Positions 47,106-59,589 of a DNA stretch of 64,000 nt are shown here, in pieces. Numbering within the stretch: position 1 is the stretch's first letter; the number at the start of each line of letters is the position of its first letter. A program made the translations under genes and the position numbers. The DNA lies in assembly GCF_032854445.1 (NCBI RefSeq), contig NC_088300.1:17331191-17395190 (forward strand), given 5' to 3'. A model generated the notes under the pieces. The model saw nothing but the letters and a program-made list of their open reading frames with translations. It was not told where the DNA came from and made no database searches. The stretch is from Liolophura sinensis (taxonomy: Eukaryota > Mollusca > Polyplacophora > Chitonida > Chitonidae).

Positions 47106-49974
47106 TCATGGAGACACCGGAGTGCCACACAAGCCCGTGTCAGTCAACGGCTCATCATGCGGGACGTCCAGATCCATCGCACCGCCCACGTTGCCACGTT
47201 CATTGCTCGCTCCGCCCATCAGTTCTGACCAGAACGCTCCGCCTACGTCAAGCTGCAGCCCCCTGACCTCAGCCAGCGCCTGTAGGATAGTGTTCTTTTC
47301 TTGCTCCATTTGTTGAAGTTGTTGTTGCAGTTCAGAATTGCGAGCCTCTAACATCTGGCAGTGCTGAAGAAATTTAACAACAAGTAAAAACTATTTAAAA
47401 CCTCAACTATGCGCTTTTTTAGATATAGTTTAGCGGTGAAATTACCGCACAAAAGAAAGCAAGCCTCAGATAACCAACGGGCTAATGTTAATGCCCATCT
47501 TCAGGTATAACGTTTAAAATGAGATAAAACTTTCAGCACAAAATAAACGTTAACTATCGCCGGCATTTTAGTCTGAGAAATTATATAGTCTGAATTAATG
47601 CAGACAAAGCCTACAACCAGATCATAATACATTCCGTTATACTTCAATACAGATTTCAAGCTGTCTTCCTATCCAACCGTACCTGGGAAGTCTGTCAGCA
47701 ACCTGCAGATGGTTGTGGGTTTTTCCTAGGTGTTCTGTCCGGTTTTATTCCACCATAATGCTGGCGGCTGTCATATAAGTGAAATATTGCTGAGAATACC
47801 ACATAAAACACCAATCAATTAAATCAAATCAATAGAGATTTCGTCTTTGTCACATAAACTGGAAAACTTTGGGCTTTCGCCGTACCTCAACAAGTGAAGC
47901 CTGTTCTTCTCGTTTCTTTTTGCGACATTTCAAGGCTGCGACTCTATTCCTTTCTCTGCGGATTTTCCTCTTTTCATCCAGGGAGGCCTCTTCTTCTGGA
48001 CTGAGAGTCTGTAACAGACCACACAGGCAACCGATGAGCAATAAAGCCAACCACTGTATAGTGCTTACATTACACAGGAGACAGGAACAGGTGGCAACTA
48101 ACCGTATCGAGGAGGTTTCATTACATACATCTTTCTGCGTTGCAATTACAAGTTGAAAATTAAATAACAGGGAAGGTAATCTTCTTAAATTAGTCTACGA
48201 ATAAATAGTTGTACATAACCCATACGAATCTCTTTCTTGCAGCTTCTGTGTGGTTTCATCGTATGCATACAATAACTCTAAACATCTGTCATGTAAGTGA
48301 AATATTCTTGAGTACGGCGTAAAACACCAATCAAATAAATAAATAAACACTTGCACCACTAAAGTGGTTATGTAATAAGTAGGAATTATACCAGGCCACA
48401 TAGACAAATAATATGTTGTAGGCCTATTCATGCAGAAAGGCGAAATCATCTGAATCAACAGCTGTTTGGCTATAGTCATTAAGATAAAATGAATTTGAAT
48501 TTTTATGCTGTAATTTCTGATGTGAGGTTATTTCTCTCTCATTATTCAGATTTTGTTGAATTTTTCCATCGACGATAAAGATGTTGTTGTTGTTGTTTAT
48601 ATTAATACAGGACTGGGTTGCGAATGCTTTATTTTTGGAAACACCTTTCGCCTTATAAAAATGATACTCATTATTTCAAACAGTCCAGTCTCCCATCAAC
48701 CTGCAGATGTATGGTCGTGGGTTTCCCCTTGTCTCTGCCCTGTTTCCCCCCACCGTAATGCTGGCCGCCGTCGAAATATTCTTGAGTGTATATAGCGTAA
48801 AGCGCCGATCAAATAAATAAATAAATCCAACATTCCATTTTTTCTAAATATATACGTAAATAATTCCTTATTGTAATTTTTAAAAATATCCATATGGGCC
48901 GTAGTTTAATTTATATAATTAAATGCTGAAGTAACTTCCTTAAATTTAGCTTTGAAATTGCAAACTTAATATTCTTTCAACTTTCACTGTATATCACGGA
49001 GTTTATACACTATTCTTCCCTTTGAATTACATAAAATCTTTCACTCACATGACAATGCTACAACTTAGGAATGAGTAGGCCTATATCAAAAAGAGAATTC
49101 TATTGAGAATTTCGTCATAAAAGAGTAATAACTAGAAACTAACTTCCGTACGCAGTAATATACTTTATGTGAAAGTGACAAAGTATATAATTTACAAAAT
49201 TCAGAATTAATAAGATCAAGTTTATTATTCAATTTGGGGTTTTCGTTTTATAAGTCTAAAGTTAGTTATGGGTATTGTAAATGTACATGATCAGTCCGTA
49301 TTACTTGCATTATATAAAACTTGAAAAGATTAACGTATTGATAGGAGTGCAGCATTTAATTGTGCAAGCATATGAAATTCAAAATCACACATGCAGAGCG
49401 AAAACTCAATTCACTAAAAACCGCAGTGGGGAGGGATTTATGACTTACTGGAAACGTTTTGCCTCAAAAACACCAACAAACTCGCATTACAAACGTAAAA
49501 AGACATTCCAAATGCACATAATGCTAAATGTAGTGAAATGTATTTTTATACAGAATTTTAGTACGAATACATATCCGCAATTAAAACTTGAAAATACGGC
49601 AAAACTATATATACAAAATACAAATTGCTAACATAATTATTATGAGTAAGTGAGTAAAAACTTACGTGAGAGTGTGTTGAAGGGGTGAGGTCTACCATCA
49701 GTTCCTCCTGTCCCCTGGCTAAGCGGCGGTTCTGTATCGTGCACTTCAGCTCCTCCTTAATCAGTGGCGTTAGTTTGCCAGTTTTGAGCACTGTCATGGT
49801 CGCATCGAGCAATTCTTTGTCAAAGCTACGCTGGAAGGTCATCGTGGTAGTGGAACATGGCTTGTCCTCTTTTGGCAGTTGGTGGTGACTTACGTTAAAG
49901 ATGTCTAAAATTTCTAAGTCTGTTGGGCTTAACGTCCCCAGATCTCCCCCAGCAACTTCGTCAAGTGTCGCCAT
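47106..49974 (-). CDS. bZIP transcription factor, Fos/ATF3/JDP2 class
   Basis: Three coding exons (49666-49974, 47886-48008, 47106-47363), all phase 0 with AG/GT borders, give 229 residues. The ATG at 49974 is in good context (caaaATGG), just after a likely acceptor (tttgttcacag). The N-terminal exon has LTPLIKEELKCTIQNRRL, close to the LTPFVKEELRFAIQNKHL motif of ATF3. Exon 2 has TLSPEEEASLDE, like the SPEEEE lead-in of Fos, then the basic region RKIRRERNRVAALKCRKKK with the N-x7-R signature (NRVAALKCR). The zipper heptads read L, L, L, M, I through HCQMLEARNSELQQQLQQM. Family members dimerise and bind AP-1/CRE sites in the nucleus as stress- or growth-induced factors. The tail is short and Gly/Asp-rich; a Fos-type long C-terminus is missing. 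Features of both ATF3 and Fos make the exact orthology open. Confidence 0.93.
47656..47832 (+). repeat. SINE family A, 5'-truncated, in a bZIP intron
   Basis: tgtcagcaacctgcagatgg, ccaccataatgctggcggct, cataaaacaccaatcaatta. It lies in the 522-bp intron between the basic-region and zipper exons. Confidence 0.8.
48285..48349 (+). repeat. SINE family A, 3' end only
   Basis: gtaagtgaaatattcttgag, tacggcgtaaaacaccaatc and an (AAAT)n tail; about 60 bp, in intron 1 of the first bZIP gene. Confidence 0.8.
48689..48827 (+). repeat. SINE family A, 5'-truncated
   Basis: atcaacctgcagatgtatgg, ccaccgtaatgctggccgcc, then cttgagtgtatatagcgtaa and an AAAT tail; also in the large intron of the first bZIP gene. 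Confidence 0.8.
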
Positions 49975-50328
49975 TTTGTCTGTGAACAAACAAATACTCT
50001 GCATCACATATACGTATCTATTTTGCAAATGCACATAAACATACGCATGAGCTTGTCCGTCAGTGGTTTTTAGTTTGGGATCCATGTAAAATTAGTGTTC
50101 TGTTTAACTGACTGTGAAATATTGCCACATTATTTGAGTGTTAGGGTCTACATTTTAAGCCCAAATCTGCGGCAGAAGCGTCCGCCTATGAAGGCTTTAG
50201 TGGGTATGAATACTAGAACGAATCTATCACTTCGACCTGCACCAGCTTAAAAATGCTAATGTTGGGATAAATGGGATAAAATTTCTGTTGTCATTCAAAT
50301 ATATTTGATTTTCACAGACCATAATTAC

Positions 50329-50455
50329 CATTACGAAAATCAGTTGGCTAAAATAATGCCCAAGGAAGCCATGTTGGATTTGGAGATATACGTAGCTCTA
50401 ACGTCGGCTTTCCCTAGTAATGCGCTATTTATAGGAACTATTTCTGCTGACGCGG
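50329..50455 (-). promoter_or_regulatory. Candidate promoter and 5'-UTR exon of the first bZIP gene, with a 10-codon uORF
   Basis: On the minus strand: a TGACG-type half-site (gcgtcagcag, about 50443-50452), then cctataaatag (TATA at 50426-50433). An upstream ORF follows at 50372-50340 (MASLGIILAN, stop), then aatg|gtaatt as a candidate donor at 50329/50328. Splicing to the acceptor before 49974 would make this exon 1. All inferred from spacing and motifs. Confidence 0.4.
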
Positions 50456-50519
50456 CTGTTTGCATTCTCCTCGCAGTGTTCAAATGTTCACCGCGCACAA
50501 GTGTCGTACTATAAATGCA

Positions 50520-52240
50520 AACAATGTGCCACCTAAAGCAGGCTGCTATAGGAATGGGGAATCCCCGTTTTCCAGGCATCCCCCTTGAGCGATGAGACAG
50601 CGTTAACAATAGAGCGCTGCCGTGGGCGGGGGATCCCAAGGCCCAACAGGCCATGCTAGCCCGCGAAGACAAGTATGGGCCTGTTCCTGACGGAATCAGG
50701 ACCTGTCTACAGATGATGAGGCTGGCACAGGGTACTTCCATCCGATATGTTTTACTATATGTTTTAACTATATGTTTTAACTTAGACCTACGAACTTTTA
50801 CAGACGGAATGTTGCAGCCGACACTGTATACTGTTAAAAACCAATACCAAGCTAATGCATCAGCTGCACTTCCTTAAAGTTAACGTTGACATGTTATTTA
50901 AAATCTTATCTAAAAAAGACAGAAAATGTCTCGCAATGAATAGACGGTCTGAATAACGCAAACTAAAAAAATAAGTTTTTATTAAAATAGTGACACTAAC
51001 ATGACATTTCTTATTACATCACCTGAAATTAATTTATTTTGCACTTTAAGTAAAAATTCTTATTTTGGCAAAACAGTTGCAAAATATAAGACAAAATACA
51101 GTAGCAAGCAGACGTTAGTAACACAGCGTGCATTGATGGGAAGTTTTCAACTCAGCATCTGCAGCAGTATGAATGCCTGTATTACCAAACCCAGTCCTCT
51201 GTAGGTGCCGTTCACATTTGACAGCTTTAAAAGTTATCACTTGTATTATCGATATGTCAGGTATCATTTAAGTCCAATAAGAGGATCATTTACCTTTCTT
51301 TCGTGTCGGGACCTGTCCGTGCAATACCTTTAAAAGCCACGTGCGAACTGAGCCAGTCTAAACGAAGCTCTCCTATTTGTTACTTATGACAACAAGTCTG
51401 GGCATGTTTAAGCGAAGACCTGCTCACAGCAAAGGGAGATAATTTAAGGCGACAGTTACGGAATTCCTCTGCGAGACTTTGGTACAGAGTATCGCCCCTT
51501 TTTACATTCCCCATTACTCAGCACTTTTCAGTCAGCAGGAATTTCACCGGATATACGACATTTATATATGTGTTATATAGAATATATAACCTACATAAAC
51601 CTGTAACATTAACAGTGTGGGTTCTTTGCTCTTTGTGCATACGCCCTGTGTAACAGAATTCATCTGGCCATGCCTGCAATCCTACATAGGCTGTACCCCA
51701 GTGTGGTTTAAAATAGGTGTCATATGGCCTTTGGATATTGGTCAAGTTTCCAGAGCGTCAGCCTATTTTCAGATGTTAAACCATTGTCGGAATATTCAGC
51801 ATTTTACTTCCAGACATTGATTAAAGTCGATCGACCCATGTCGGTTAATCGTTAAGTTTACCGTCATTAGTCATGGCTTTGTACACGTGTAGTTTATCCC
51901 TGTGTGTGAAAACTCCTTTCCATCTTGTCATATATGTACACACAGAGCCTTAGAGCGATAGAGCCACAAAGTACGGCTAGAGAATTAACCATGCTGAAAA
52001 CGATCAGTTCAGGGGAAATAACTCGTTGAAGCTTAAAGTCTCATGGAAACGCCATTCTGAACTTGGTATGACATATACTGTGTCATCTTGTAGCTGGGTG
52101 AGTTACTGTATCATGAGGACAGAGAAATGCAGATGAGAACATTATCGCCATGTTATCACCTGCTGTGCCAACGTCCTTAGTTCCCTATCGTGTACACTGC
52201 ACTTCTGTGTCAGCCTTAATATACAGGTTAAGATTCGTTT
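50520..52240. other. Intergenic stretch between the bZIP genes, proximal part
   Basis: No supported exons. An E-box-like gccacgtgcg and ctttaaaag lie at about 51330-51345. Confidence 0.35.
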
Positions 52241-52258
52241 GTTACCAACATGGCAGAT

Positions 52259-52425
52259 TTATTTATTTATTTTATTTATTTGATTGGTGTTTTACGCCGT
52301 ACACAAGAATATTTCACTTATGCGAAGGCGGCCAGCATTATGGTGGGTGGAAACCGGGCAGAGCCCGGGGGAAACCAACGACCATCCGCAGGTTGCTGGC
52401 AGACCTTCTCACGTGCGGCCGGAGT
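52259..52425 (-). repeat. SINE family A with 13-bp target-site duplication
   Basis: The tail side reads tttatttgattggtgtttta; the copy ends at cacgtgcggccggagt, so the tRNA head is missing (5' truncation). caacatggcagat flanks it at 52246-52258 and 52426-52438. Confidence 0.93.
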
Positions 52426-52494
52426 CAACATGGCAGATAAGACCTTTTTGAACTTTCCAGGATATTTTTTCCATATACATGTTCTTTTAATTTC

Positions 52495-52711
52495 CAGTTG
52501 CTTTGTTTTCTGTTTTGGTTTGTTTCCAGACGAAATAAATCGCACTGTTATAAGTGTTTGTTTGAAAGTTGTCGTAAAAATATAGGCTCTACTATATGAT
52601 GTTTCGTTACTTTCTATTTACTTTGTTTTTGTTTTGTTTCCAAACAAAACAAATCGCACTGTTATAAGTGCATGTTTGGAAGTTGTCGTAAAAATATAGG
52701 CTCTACTATAT
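52495..52711 (+). repeat. Tandem duplication, 114-bp unit, 2 copies
   Basis: aaatcgcactgttataagtg and gttgtcgtaaaaatataggc occur in both units, 114 bp apart, 70 bp beyond a SINE insertion. Confidence 0.8.
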
Positions 52712-52719
52712 GTAAAGCA

Positions 52720-55560
52720 ATGCAGTGGTTGCTGGAAATATTTTCACTTTAGCTTGATTATAGCACTGTTAAGACGCTCATTTATGTGAATGGGATTTGA
52801 AAATCCCAATCTTTAAGAATTCCACAGTTAAGTGTCCCAGCAGACGTTTTGAAAAAATAAGGTAACTATTATACATGCCTACCATGTATTATGTTTAATT
52901 TACAAAACATGCTTGCACACACATGCATGCACTGACAATTTACACGTATAATCGAAACCAATCTTGCCTTGATATCCCATGTTTGTGAGGACAGAGTGTA
53001 CACAGCACTGCACTTCAGTCATAGATGAAAGATGTTTGAAAGATGCATGTCTTTCAATCGTTATGTGGAACAAACTATATATGGGTTCACTATATGGGTT
53101 CAACCCGGTCTTCGACGGGGAATTCGTAGATTCGTCTTATATAACTTTTCGTTGAACATTGCTTACAACATGCCATCGACGAAGCACGAGCGGCCATTTG
53201 AGCAGTCTAATATTTGTTGAAGATAATTTGTTTCACAAATGTGCAACATGTTGTGCATATATGAACGTCACACGTTGGAAAGTTTGTCAATAACTTGACA
53301 AAACTCGGTGGTTTATACCCCAGGTATTCGTGTCGTCTCCACAAAACTCACCGCCATCATTCAAACGACACATTTTTGCCTATGACATTAAATAGTAATA
53401 AAATAAATAAATGGACAAAATAAATAAGACATTTCATGGTTATAGTATACATGTTATAAGAAGGTCGTTATATAAATATCTTCTTGTATGTAGTGCTTGT
53501 ATGCAGGCGTTTGATAAACAAAGGCAAAATGCCAATATACTTACTGTTGTGGCCAGCAACAGAAGTCAAGAGCGAAACGCTGGCAAATGGACTTCTCTGG
53601 AACAGCCAAGGAATAGTTCGCCTCAAGGATTGCATCAGGCCGGTGTCTCTGTGTTTCCTTGTCTGTTTGAGAAATAATTCAAAACACAGAAAAAATGGAC
53701 ACCCCCTCAGTGTTCATTGGTGATAGGCCTAAACAGGAATATCATTTCATCAAACTGTCTTTATCTCATTACTTATAAAGGCGCCCAGAGGCCATCTTAT
53801 GGATGATACATTGATACGGCAAATGACCTAAAGTTCCATGACTAAATTGCACATTTTGCCTGGTTATGAACATTCCAGTGATCTTAGAAAGGTGTTTCTG
53901 GGTTTGTTTGAAAGGTAGGCTGATATCGTACAGGAAACAGGTTTAGCGTCAGTATATCATGACAGTTATTTACCTTTGAAAATGAATTTTTAGGCCATTT
54001 AAGTACAATATATGAAACCATTAACTGAAGAAATACACTTGTATGATATACTATAGGCCCCCTATACCATATACAGCCTTCGACTGCTTCTTGGAACTTC
54101 TGTATACACGTTGTATACACACAACCATATAAGAGTGTAAAGGCTAAGCTAAATATACGATTCGAAAATGTCTCAGTATGCTGGTCTAAGTCTGGTGATT
54201 GGTCATTAGAGTGAAGAGAACATAATCAGATTTGAATAAAGAAATGCCCTATGTTAAACATCAATTGAGTTAGGTAAGAAACACTTACCTTTGATACAAA
54301 AAGAGAAATACGTTATATTTTGTCAACAACATGAGTTGTATGTGAGGAATTTGATACGGGCATATACGCATTTGACATTCTTATCACTTTGTTGATTACA
54401 TTATGTAATCAATGTATTCAATCTCAAGCTTTATATATATATATACATTTTATGGACAATATGACTTGGGAACTGAAGTTAAATTTCAAAAACCTTCAAA
54501 AACTTTTAATCCGTAAATATATCCACAGATCGAGCAACAGAAACTATAAAAGTAACATCATTTACGGAGAATTTCCTGCATCTATAAGATTTACAGAAGT
54601 AAGTCATCGACGACAATAAATTACTATTATCTTTGAATGTACACGCACGCTCCTTACCAAGGACCGGTATAGTGTTTATTTACAAGCACATCCCGTATCC
54701 AAACTTGCGTGACCCAGAGTTATATTACTGAACTACAAAACAGACATTTTCATGTATATACTGTACTGTAACATTTTGCTTTCACAGTTAAGGGTGTCCT
54801 TCTTATAGATACATGCGCATTGTACGGGATTTTTTTTCACACAAATTCAGATCACAACAATCGTTCATTAATATCTACTAGACCTTTATTTAAATAAACA
54901 AATAAATGAATACGATAATATAAGTACCTCAGTAAAGCTTGTTGAGTCTGTATATAGCCTACACCTCGCTATCGACGTCAGATCAAATGATCAGATGATA
55001 GTCACAATTCTCGTTACTCGCATGCTCACAGCAGGTTTAATGCTTTAGTCTGTAGTAGCAATGACCCAGATCATTACATCAGATTCTGTTCATGGTCGAT
55101 TTTTCCAGAACACGATCGTGTTCCCATAATTGTTCCTACGCGCGTGGCTGATGTAATATGTCTTAGAGACTACGCGGGCCTTTTCGGTACCCCGAATACT
55201 GGTGCTGCAGATTGAATTAACTTAAAAACATGCAGTTTTCTCTTGAACATCATGTCGACACACTGTTAGAAACTTGTATACGAAAATTTAATGTGCGTTA
55301 TATAGGCTAGTTTATACGTGCATGGTTATATTTTCGGATGTAAACTCATGCATATATACTGTACTCACTTGAAGAAAAACAGTAGCATTGTTTTTTGCAA
55401 CTATATATATATATCTGTTTACATTAACAATGACTTCAAAACAATCAGTTCAATACCAGTTCTCTCCAAAATCTTGCCCTGTAGGGAAATGAACGATGTG
55501 ATCAGCACACTCATTAGCTATCTTCTCAGCATATAATGCTGGCCGTCGACGGGTAAGCGA
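52720..55560. other. Intergenic stretch without recognised features
   Basis: No exon, RNA gene or full repeat identified. A short TA run lies at about 54431-54445. Confidence 0.4.
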
Positions 55561-55567
55561 CTTTCTT

Positions 55568-55729
55568 GATTTATTTATTTGATTAGTGTCTTACGCTGTA
55601 CTCAAGATTATTTCACTTATAAGGCAGCGGCCAGCATTATAGTGCATGGGAGGAAACCGGACAGAGTCCATCCTCATTTTGAAACATTCTTGAATACGGT
55701 GTAAAACACTAATCAAATAAATAAATACA
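55568..55729. repeat. Two SINE family A 3' ends in inverted orientation
   Basis: A minus-strand fragment (ttatttgattagtgtcttac to aggaaaccggacagagtcca, 55568-55672) is followed by a plus-strand 3' end (cattcttgaatacggtgtaa to aataaataaat, 55681-55729). Together they can fold back. Confidence 0.7.
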
Positions 55730-55924
55730 TTAGCTGTCCAATCACGTATATGGAAACGGTTCGGTTCTCACGTTCCTTTGCTTCCTTCAGGTCTAGCGTC
55801 TACTGGTCTCCTTGAAACAGCCATGCAATGTTGATATAGTTACAGCGCTGCATCACTGTAACGCTGTGTCTTTGTCGACAAATGCAACACCTCACCCAGT
55901 CGGGTTTTACTAAAGACTTAAAAA

Positions 55925-56170
55925 ATGGTACTAGCTGCTGCCTCGCTTGGCGTTTAGCACTGGGAGGTCAGAGCAAAAAGAAAACAGGAATTGCTGGCTC
56001 GGTCTCAGGAAAATGATATTGGGTGGAGTGTCATGCCTGGTATCTTCGGCATGATATTCCAGTGGCGGCAGCACTTTGATGACATGGACTCGCCCTGTAT
56101 ACCCTCCTAATGACTCCTCGTCATCATAGGACTGCAAAACTGTTAAGTACGACGCTAAACCTCAAGTATA
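55925..56170 (+). repeat. SINE family B, 5'-truncated
   Basis: gctgctgcctcgcttggcgt, ggcggcagcactttgatgac, then aagtacgacgctaaacctca. The minus-strand 68-residue ORF over it is a shadow. Confidence 0.75.
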
Positions 56171-56246
56171 TACATACATACGATATACTGACACCTTCTC
56201 TTACACCTGGGAGAAAGAAAGTATACCAAGGTTGTAGGTTTTTTTA

Positions 56247-56308
56247 ATTTATTTATTTGATTGGTGTTTTACGCCTTACTCAAGAATGTTTCACTTATAC
56301 GGCGGTTT
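56247..56308 (-). repeat. SINE family A, 3' fragment
   Basis: ttatttgattggtgttttac, gccttactcaagaatgtttc, acttatacggcgg; about 60 bp. Confidence 0.75.
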
Positions 56309-56423
56309 AGCAATTTTAAAGATTGGATTTGAGTGGATTTCGGGAAAATACCTTACCTTTTATAGAAATTCCAACTTGTTTCTATAATCTGTTTCCTTAG
56401 GCGTGTAGCCTACGTTTTTCTAA

Positions 56424-56672
56424 GGGGCCTCCATGGCTCAGTCAGCTAGTGCGCTAGCGCAGCGTAATGAGCAAGGAACCTCTCACCCATGCGATTGCTG
56501 TCCAGCTCATGCTGGCTTTCTCTCCGGCCTTACGTGGGTGTGTCTGTCAGCAACCTGCGGATGGTCGTGGGTTTCCCCTGGGCTCTGCCCGGTTTCCTCC
56601 CACCACAATGCTGGCCGCCGTCGTATAAGTGAAATATTCTTGAGTACGGTGTAAAACACAATTTAATTTTTT
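56424..56672 (+). repeat. SINE family A, near full length
   Basis: ggggcctccatggctcagtc (box A), a shortened box B region (gattgctgtccagctcatg), body ccaccacaatgctggccgcc, end gagtacggtgtaaaacaca. Confidence 0.9.
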
Positions 56673-56759
56673 TAATTCATGATGTTTTCTAGAACAAATG
56701 TCATTGGCACGAATAACCTCATAATTATTAAAAACAAACTCCCACCAAAATTATCCGAG

Positions 56760-57690
56760 TCACAAAACTTTACCCAAACTCAACCCTAACACTACCCTAA
56801 TCCTACCTTAACCATAACTTTATCCCAACTGTAGTCTTACCCTAACCCTATCCTATCTCTAGAATCAAATCCTAATTTTGAATCGGGTATTATCTTTACC
56901 TATCCTCACCCTATAATCTACCCTAACATAACCCAACTTAATCCCAACTAGTCCTACCCTGACCCTATCTTATCTCTCGATCCAAACTATACCCTATCTC
57001 TAACTTTATCCCAACTATAGTCTTACCCTAACCTTATCCTATCTTTAGACCAAAACTCTAACATAATCGTACCCTTTTTGCCCAGATCTTACCCTTACTC
57101 TAACTCCAGTGCTAACATACCCCTGACTTTTTCTTAGCTTTAGTCCTACCCTAATCCCACCCGATCTCTAGACCCAAACAATGACATAACCCTAACTGTA
57201 CTGTTGTTTCTAACAAGGCCATTACCTCGCCATTCCCGAACGCCATGCACCCAAATCCTAACATAAACCTACCTTTATTGTCCAAATCTAAATATTGCCC
57301 TTGCCCAATCTTACCCAAACCCTACCTTTTCAACGATTTACCCCTGACTTTATTGCCCAAATCAAATATTGCCCTTGCCTAATATTTTCCCAAACTTAGC
57401 TTTGACCCTGACATTACCCTATAACAAATATAATTTTATTTCCCTCATCTAATCTTACCCAAATTCTACCGTAACGCTAACCCTAGCTTTATTTCCCAAA
57501 TGTAATATTACACTTACCTAATCTTACCCGAACTCTACCTAATTTAGCCCTAACTTTATTGCCCAAAATCCCAACCAAACATTACCTTCGATTACCCTTA
57601 CTCTGACTCTACCTGGCCCAAATCCAACACCATAACTTTAACCCAAACATAATGCAACATTAACCCTAACCTTATATCGTAAGTTACCTC
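56760..57690 (+). repeat. Degenerate CCCTAA-rich satellite, telomere-like in composition
   Basis: About 0.9 kb rich in taccctaaccctat, tcttaccctaacc and similar. Recurrent longer blocks are visible: tcctatctctaga-(c)caaa at about 56851, 56970, 57037 and 57160, and attgcccaaatc...aatattgcccttgcctaatc at about 57281, 57351 and 57500. The strand is C-rich and nearly devoid of G. It is not a clean (TTAGGG)n array. Confidence 0.7.
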
Positions 57691-57699
57691 AGGCAACTC

Positions 57700-59580
57700 A
57701 AATAAAAGCCTTTAACAATATTGTCAACTCTAATCTTACGGATTAATTCAACCCTTGTTTAAACCTAAGACTGCAAGCTAACCGCGGAAAAGGGTCACAG
57801 GTAGTTTCACCCATGCAACCTAATGGAGTGCTAATTTTGTGCGGGTCATCCGTTTCCCTCCTCTGCCCCTCATGTAGAACCCCAGCCGCCGTCACCCATA
57901 CACGCTCTTGAGCGTTAGTAAACAGAATTCAATCCGATGCGATTAATGAAACACAAAACATGTCACGGCAGCAGAACGGTGGCATCCAGATGTATGTTTG
58001 CCAAACTAGCAAGTTGTTCATATCACGTACAGGATTTGGCGTCCATGTATATGTAAGGTTTTTTACGCACCGGTAGAGGTGACGTTGCATACAGCAAAGC
58101 TGATGTCCTCATTCTATCTAGTCCCATTTTAATATGACTCGCCATTTTCATATTCGTCAGGTCCCGTCCAAGCTGCTCGGATTAACCACTTCGCTCCGTG
58201 TGTATACTCATATATTCATATTCAAGTCCTGTCCTGTAAGCATTCAGCTATACCATACTCCTTAGTTCGTCAGTAACTTCTTTCAACGATCAAACAGTCT
58301 TCTAGATTCCAACGCTCTTACCAGATGTTCATATAGTTGCCTTAGCGACTAAAAAGCGCTCGGCAGTGTTACGTTCGTTTGTCTTCCTACTGCATGTCAC
58401 ACAAGAAAGTTCGTTAGTTCATGCTGAAGGTCGGTGGTTTCAATCCCCCCCACCAACCACCCCCATAACCAGATTTTCGTAACCGACAAATCTGATCGCC
58501 ATAGTACACATGTCAGTAAAAATTATTTAATGTGGTATTACTCAACAATTAATAAATCTTAAGGTATTTTCCAATGAAGATTCAACTGCTGTTTTACAAT
58601 GCCGCGGTATTCACCACACAGGCATCATGGCGATTGGTTGGTGAGGATCTAATATTAAAAAGAAAGAAAAGATTGAACACAACATAAAAACAAAGGCAAT
58701 AGAAGCGTGCATTTTGTAAATAAGATTCTATTCTTATGAACATATGAAATGACATACAAATAAATACATGTAAATATTATATATAAACTGTCATAAGGTT
58801 CATACTAACTTTATCAAAACATTTTATATTACACAGAGCAACTTTGTCAAGGTCACTTTGAGTCAAAATCATTTACTTGCATTACGTGCACAGCGTTCAT
58901 AGTAAGATGTCGGCAGAATAACATTGACGCTGATATGAATGAAATGCAGTTATAATACTTAAATATTTCAAAATATCGAAGACATAGGCCTATACTGGCA
59001 AAAATATCTCTACTGAAATGTTGCATTTCAACAGTTTAACACAACCGAGTGCAGAGAGGTATAACCATTTATCACAATACAACATATCTAAATCAAATGA
59101 TATATGACTTATGTTTCTCTGTAATGTGGCATAATCACATATCTATGAGTAAAATCACACGATAATTGAAAAATATAAGACACAGTATCACGGTGTCATT
59201 ATTCATCATATATATAATTCCTGCTATGTAATCTCTATATTTTGTTTAATCATATAATCACAATCTGCAAACACAAGTTTCCTTGAACATTCCTCTCGAT
59301 CTATTACACACGTCAAAACACGTTTCACATAACATCACAATAATCCCTGCTGCCTTGATTGCACATGTACATGTACACTTTTACATCTATGTTCAAGAAT
59401 AAGGTCGTTACACTCATGTCAGTCAAAACACTGCTCTTTGGTTTTCATAAGTTTTACGTTCAAATTAAGCAAGCTGGTTTGTCAAGAGATAAAATAAGAT
59501 CATCCAACTACACTTATAGCACTTGACTTGTCCTTTGCGAGACGTATTTGCTTGATTCGTTGGTACAAAATAGCACATAT
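57700..59580. other. Intergenic stretch downstream of the second bZIP gene
   Basis: An eroded SINE-like piece lies at about 57805-57920 (ggtcatccgtttccctcc, gccgccgtcaccc). Otherwise nothing recognised. A possible ATTAAA poly(A) signal for the minus strand is at 59245-59250. Confidence 0.35.
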
Positions 59581-59589
59581 TCATCAACG

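Noticed and set aside
46902-47228. 108-residue plus-strand ORF
   Set aside because: Antisense shadow of the zipper exon of the first bZIP gene.
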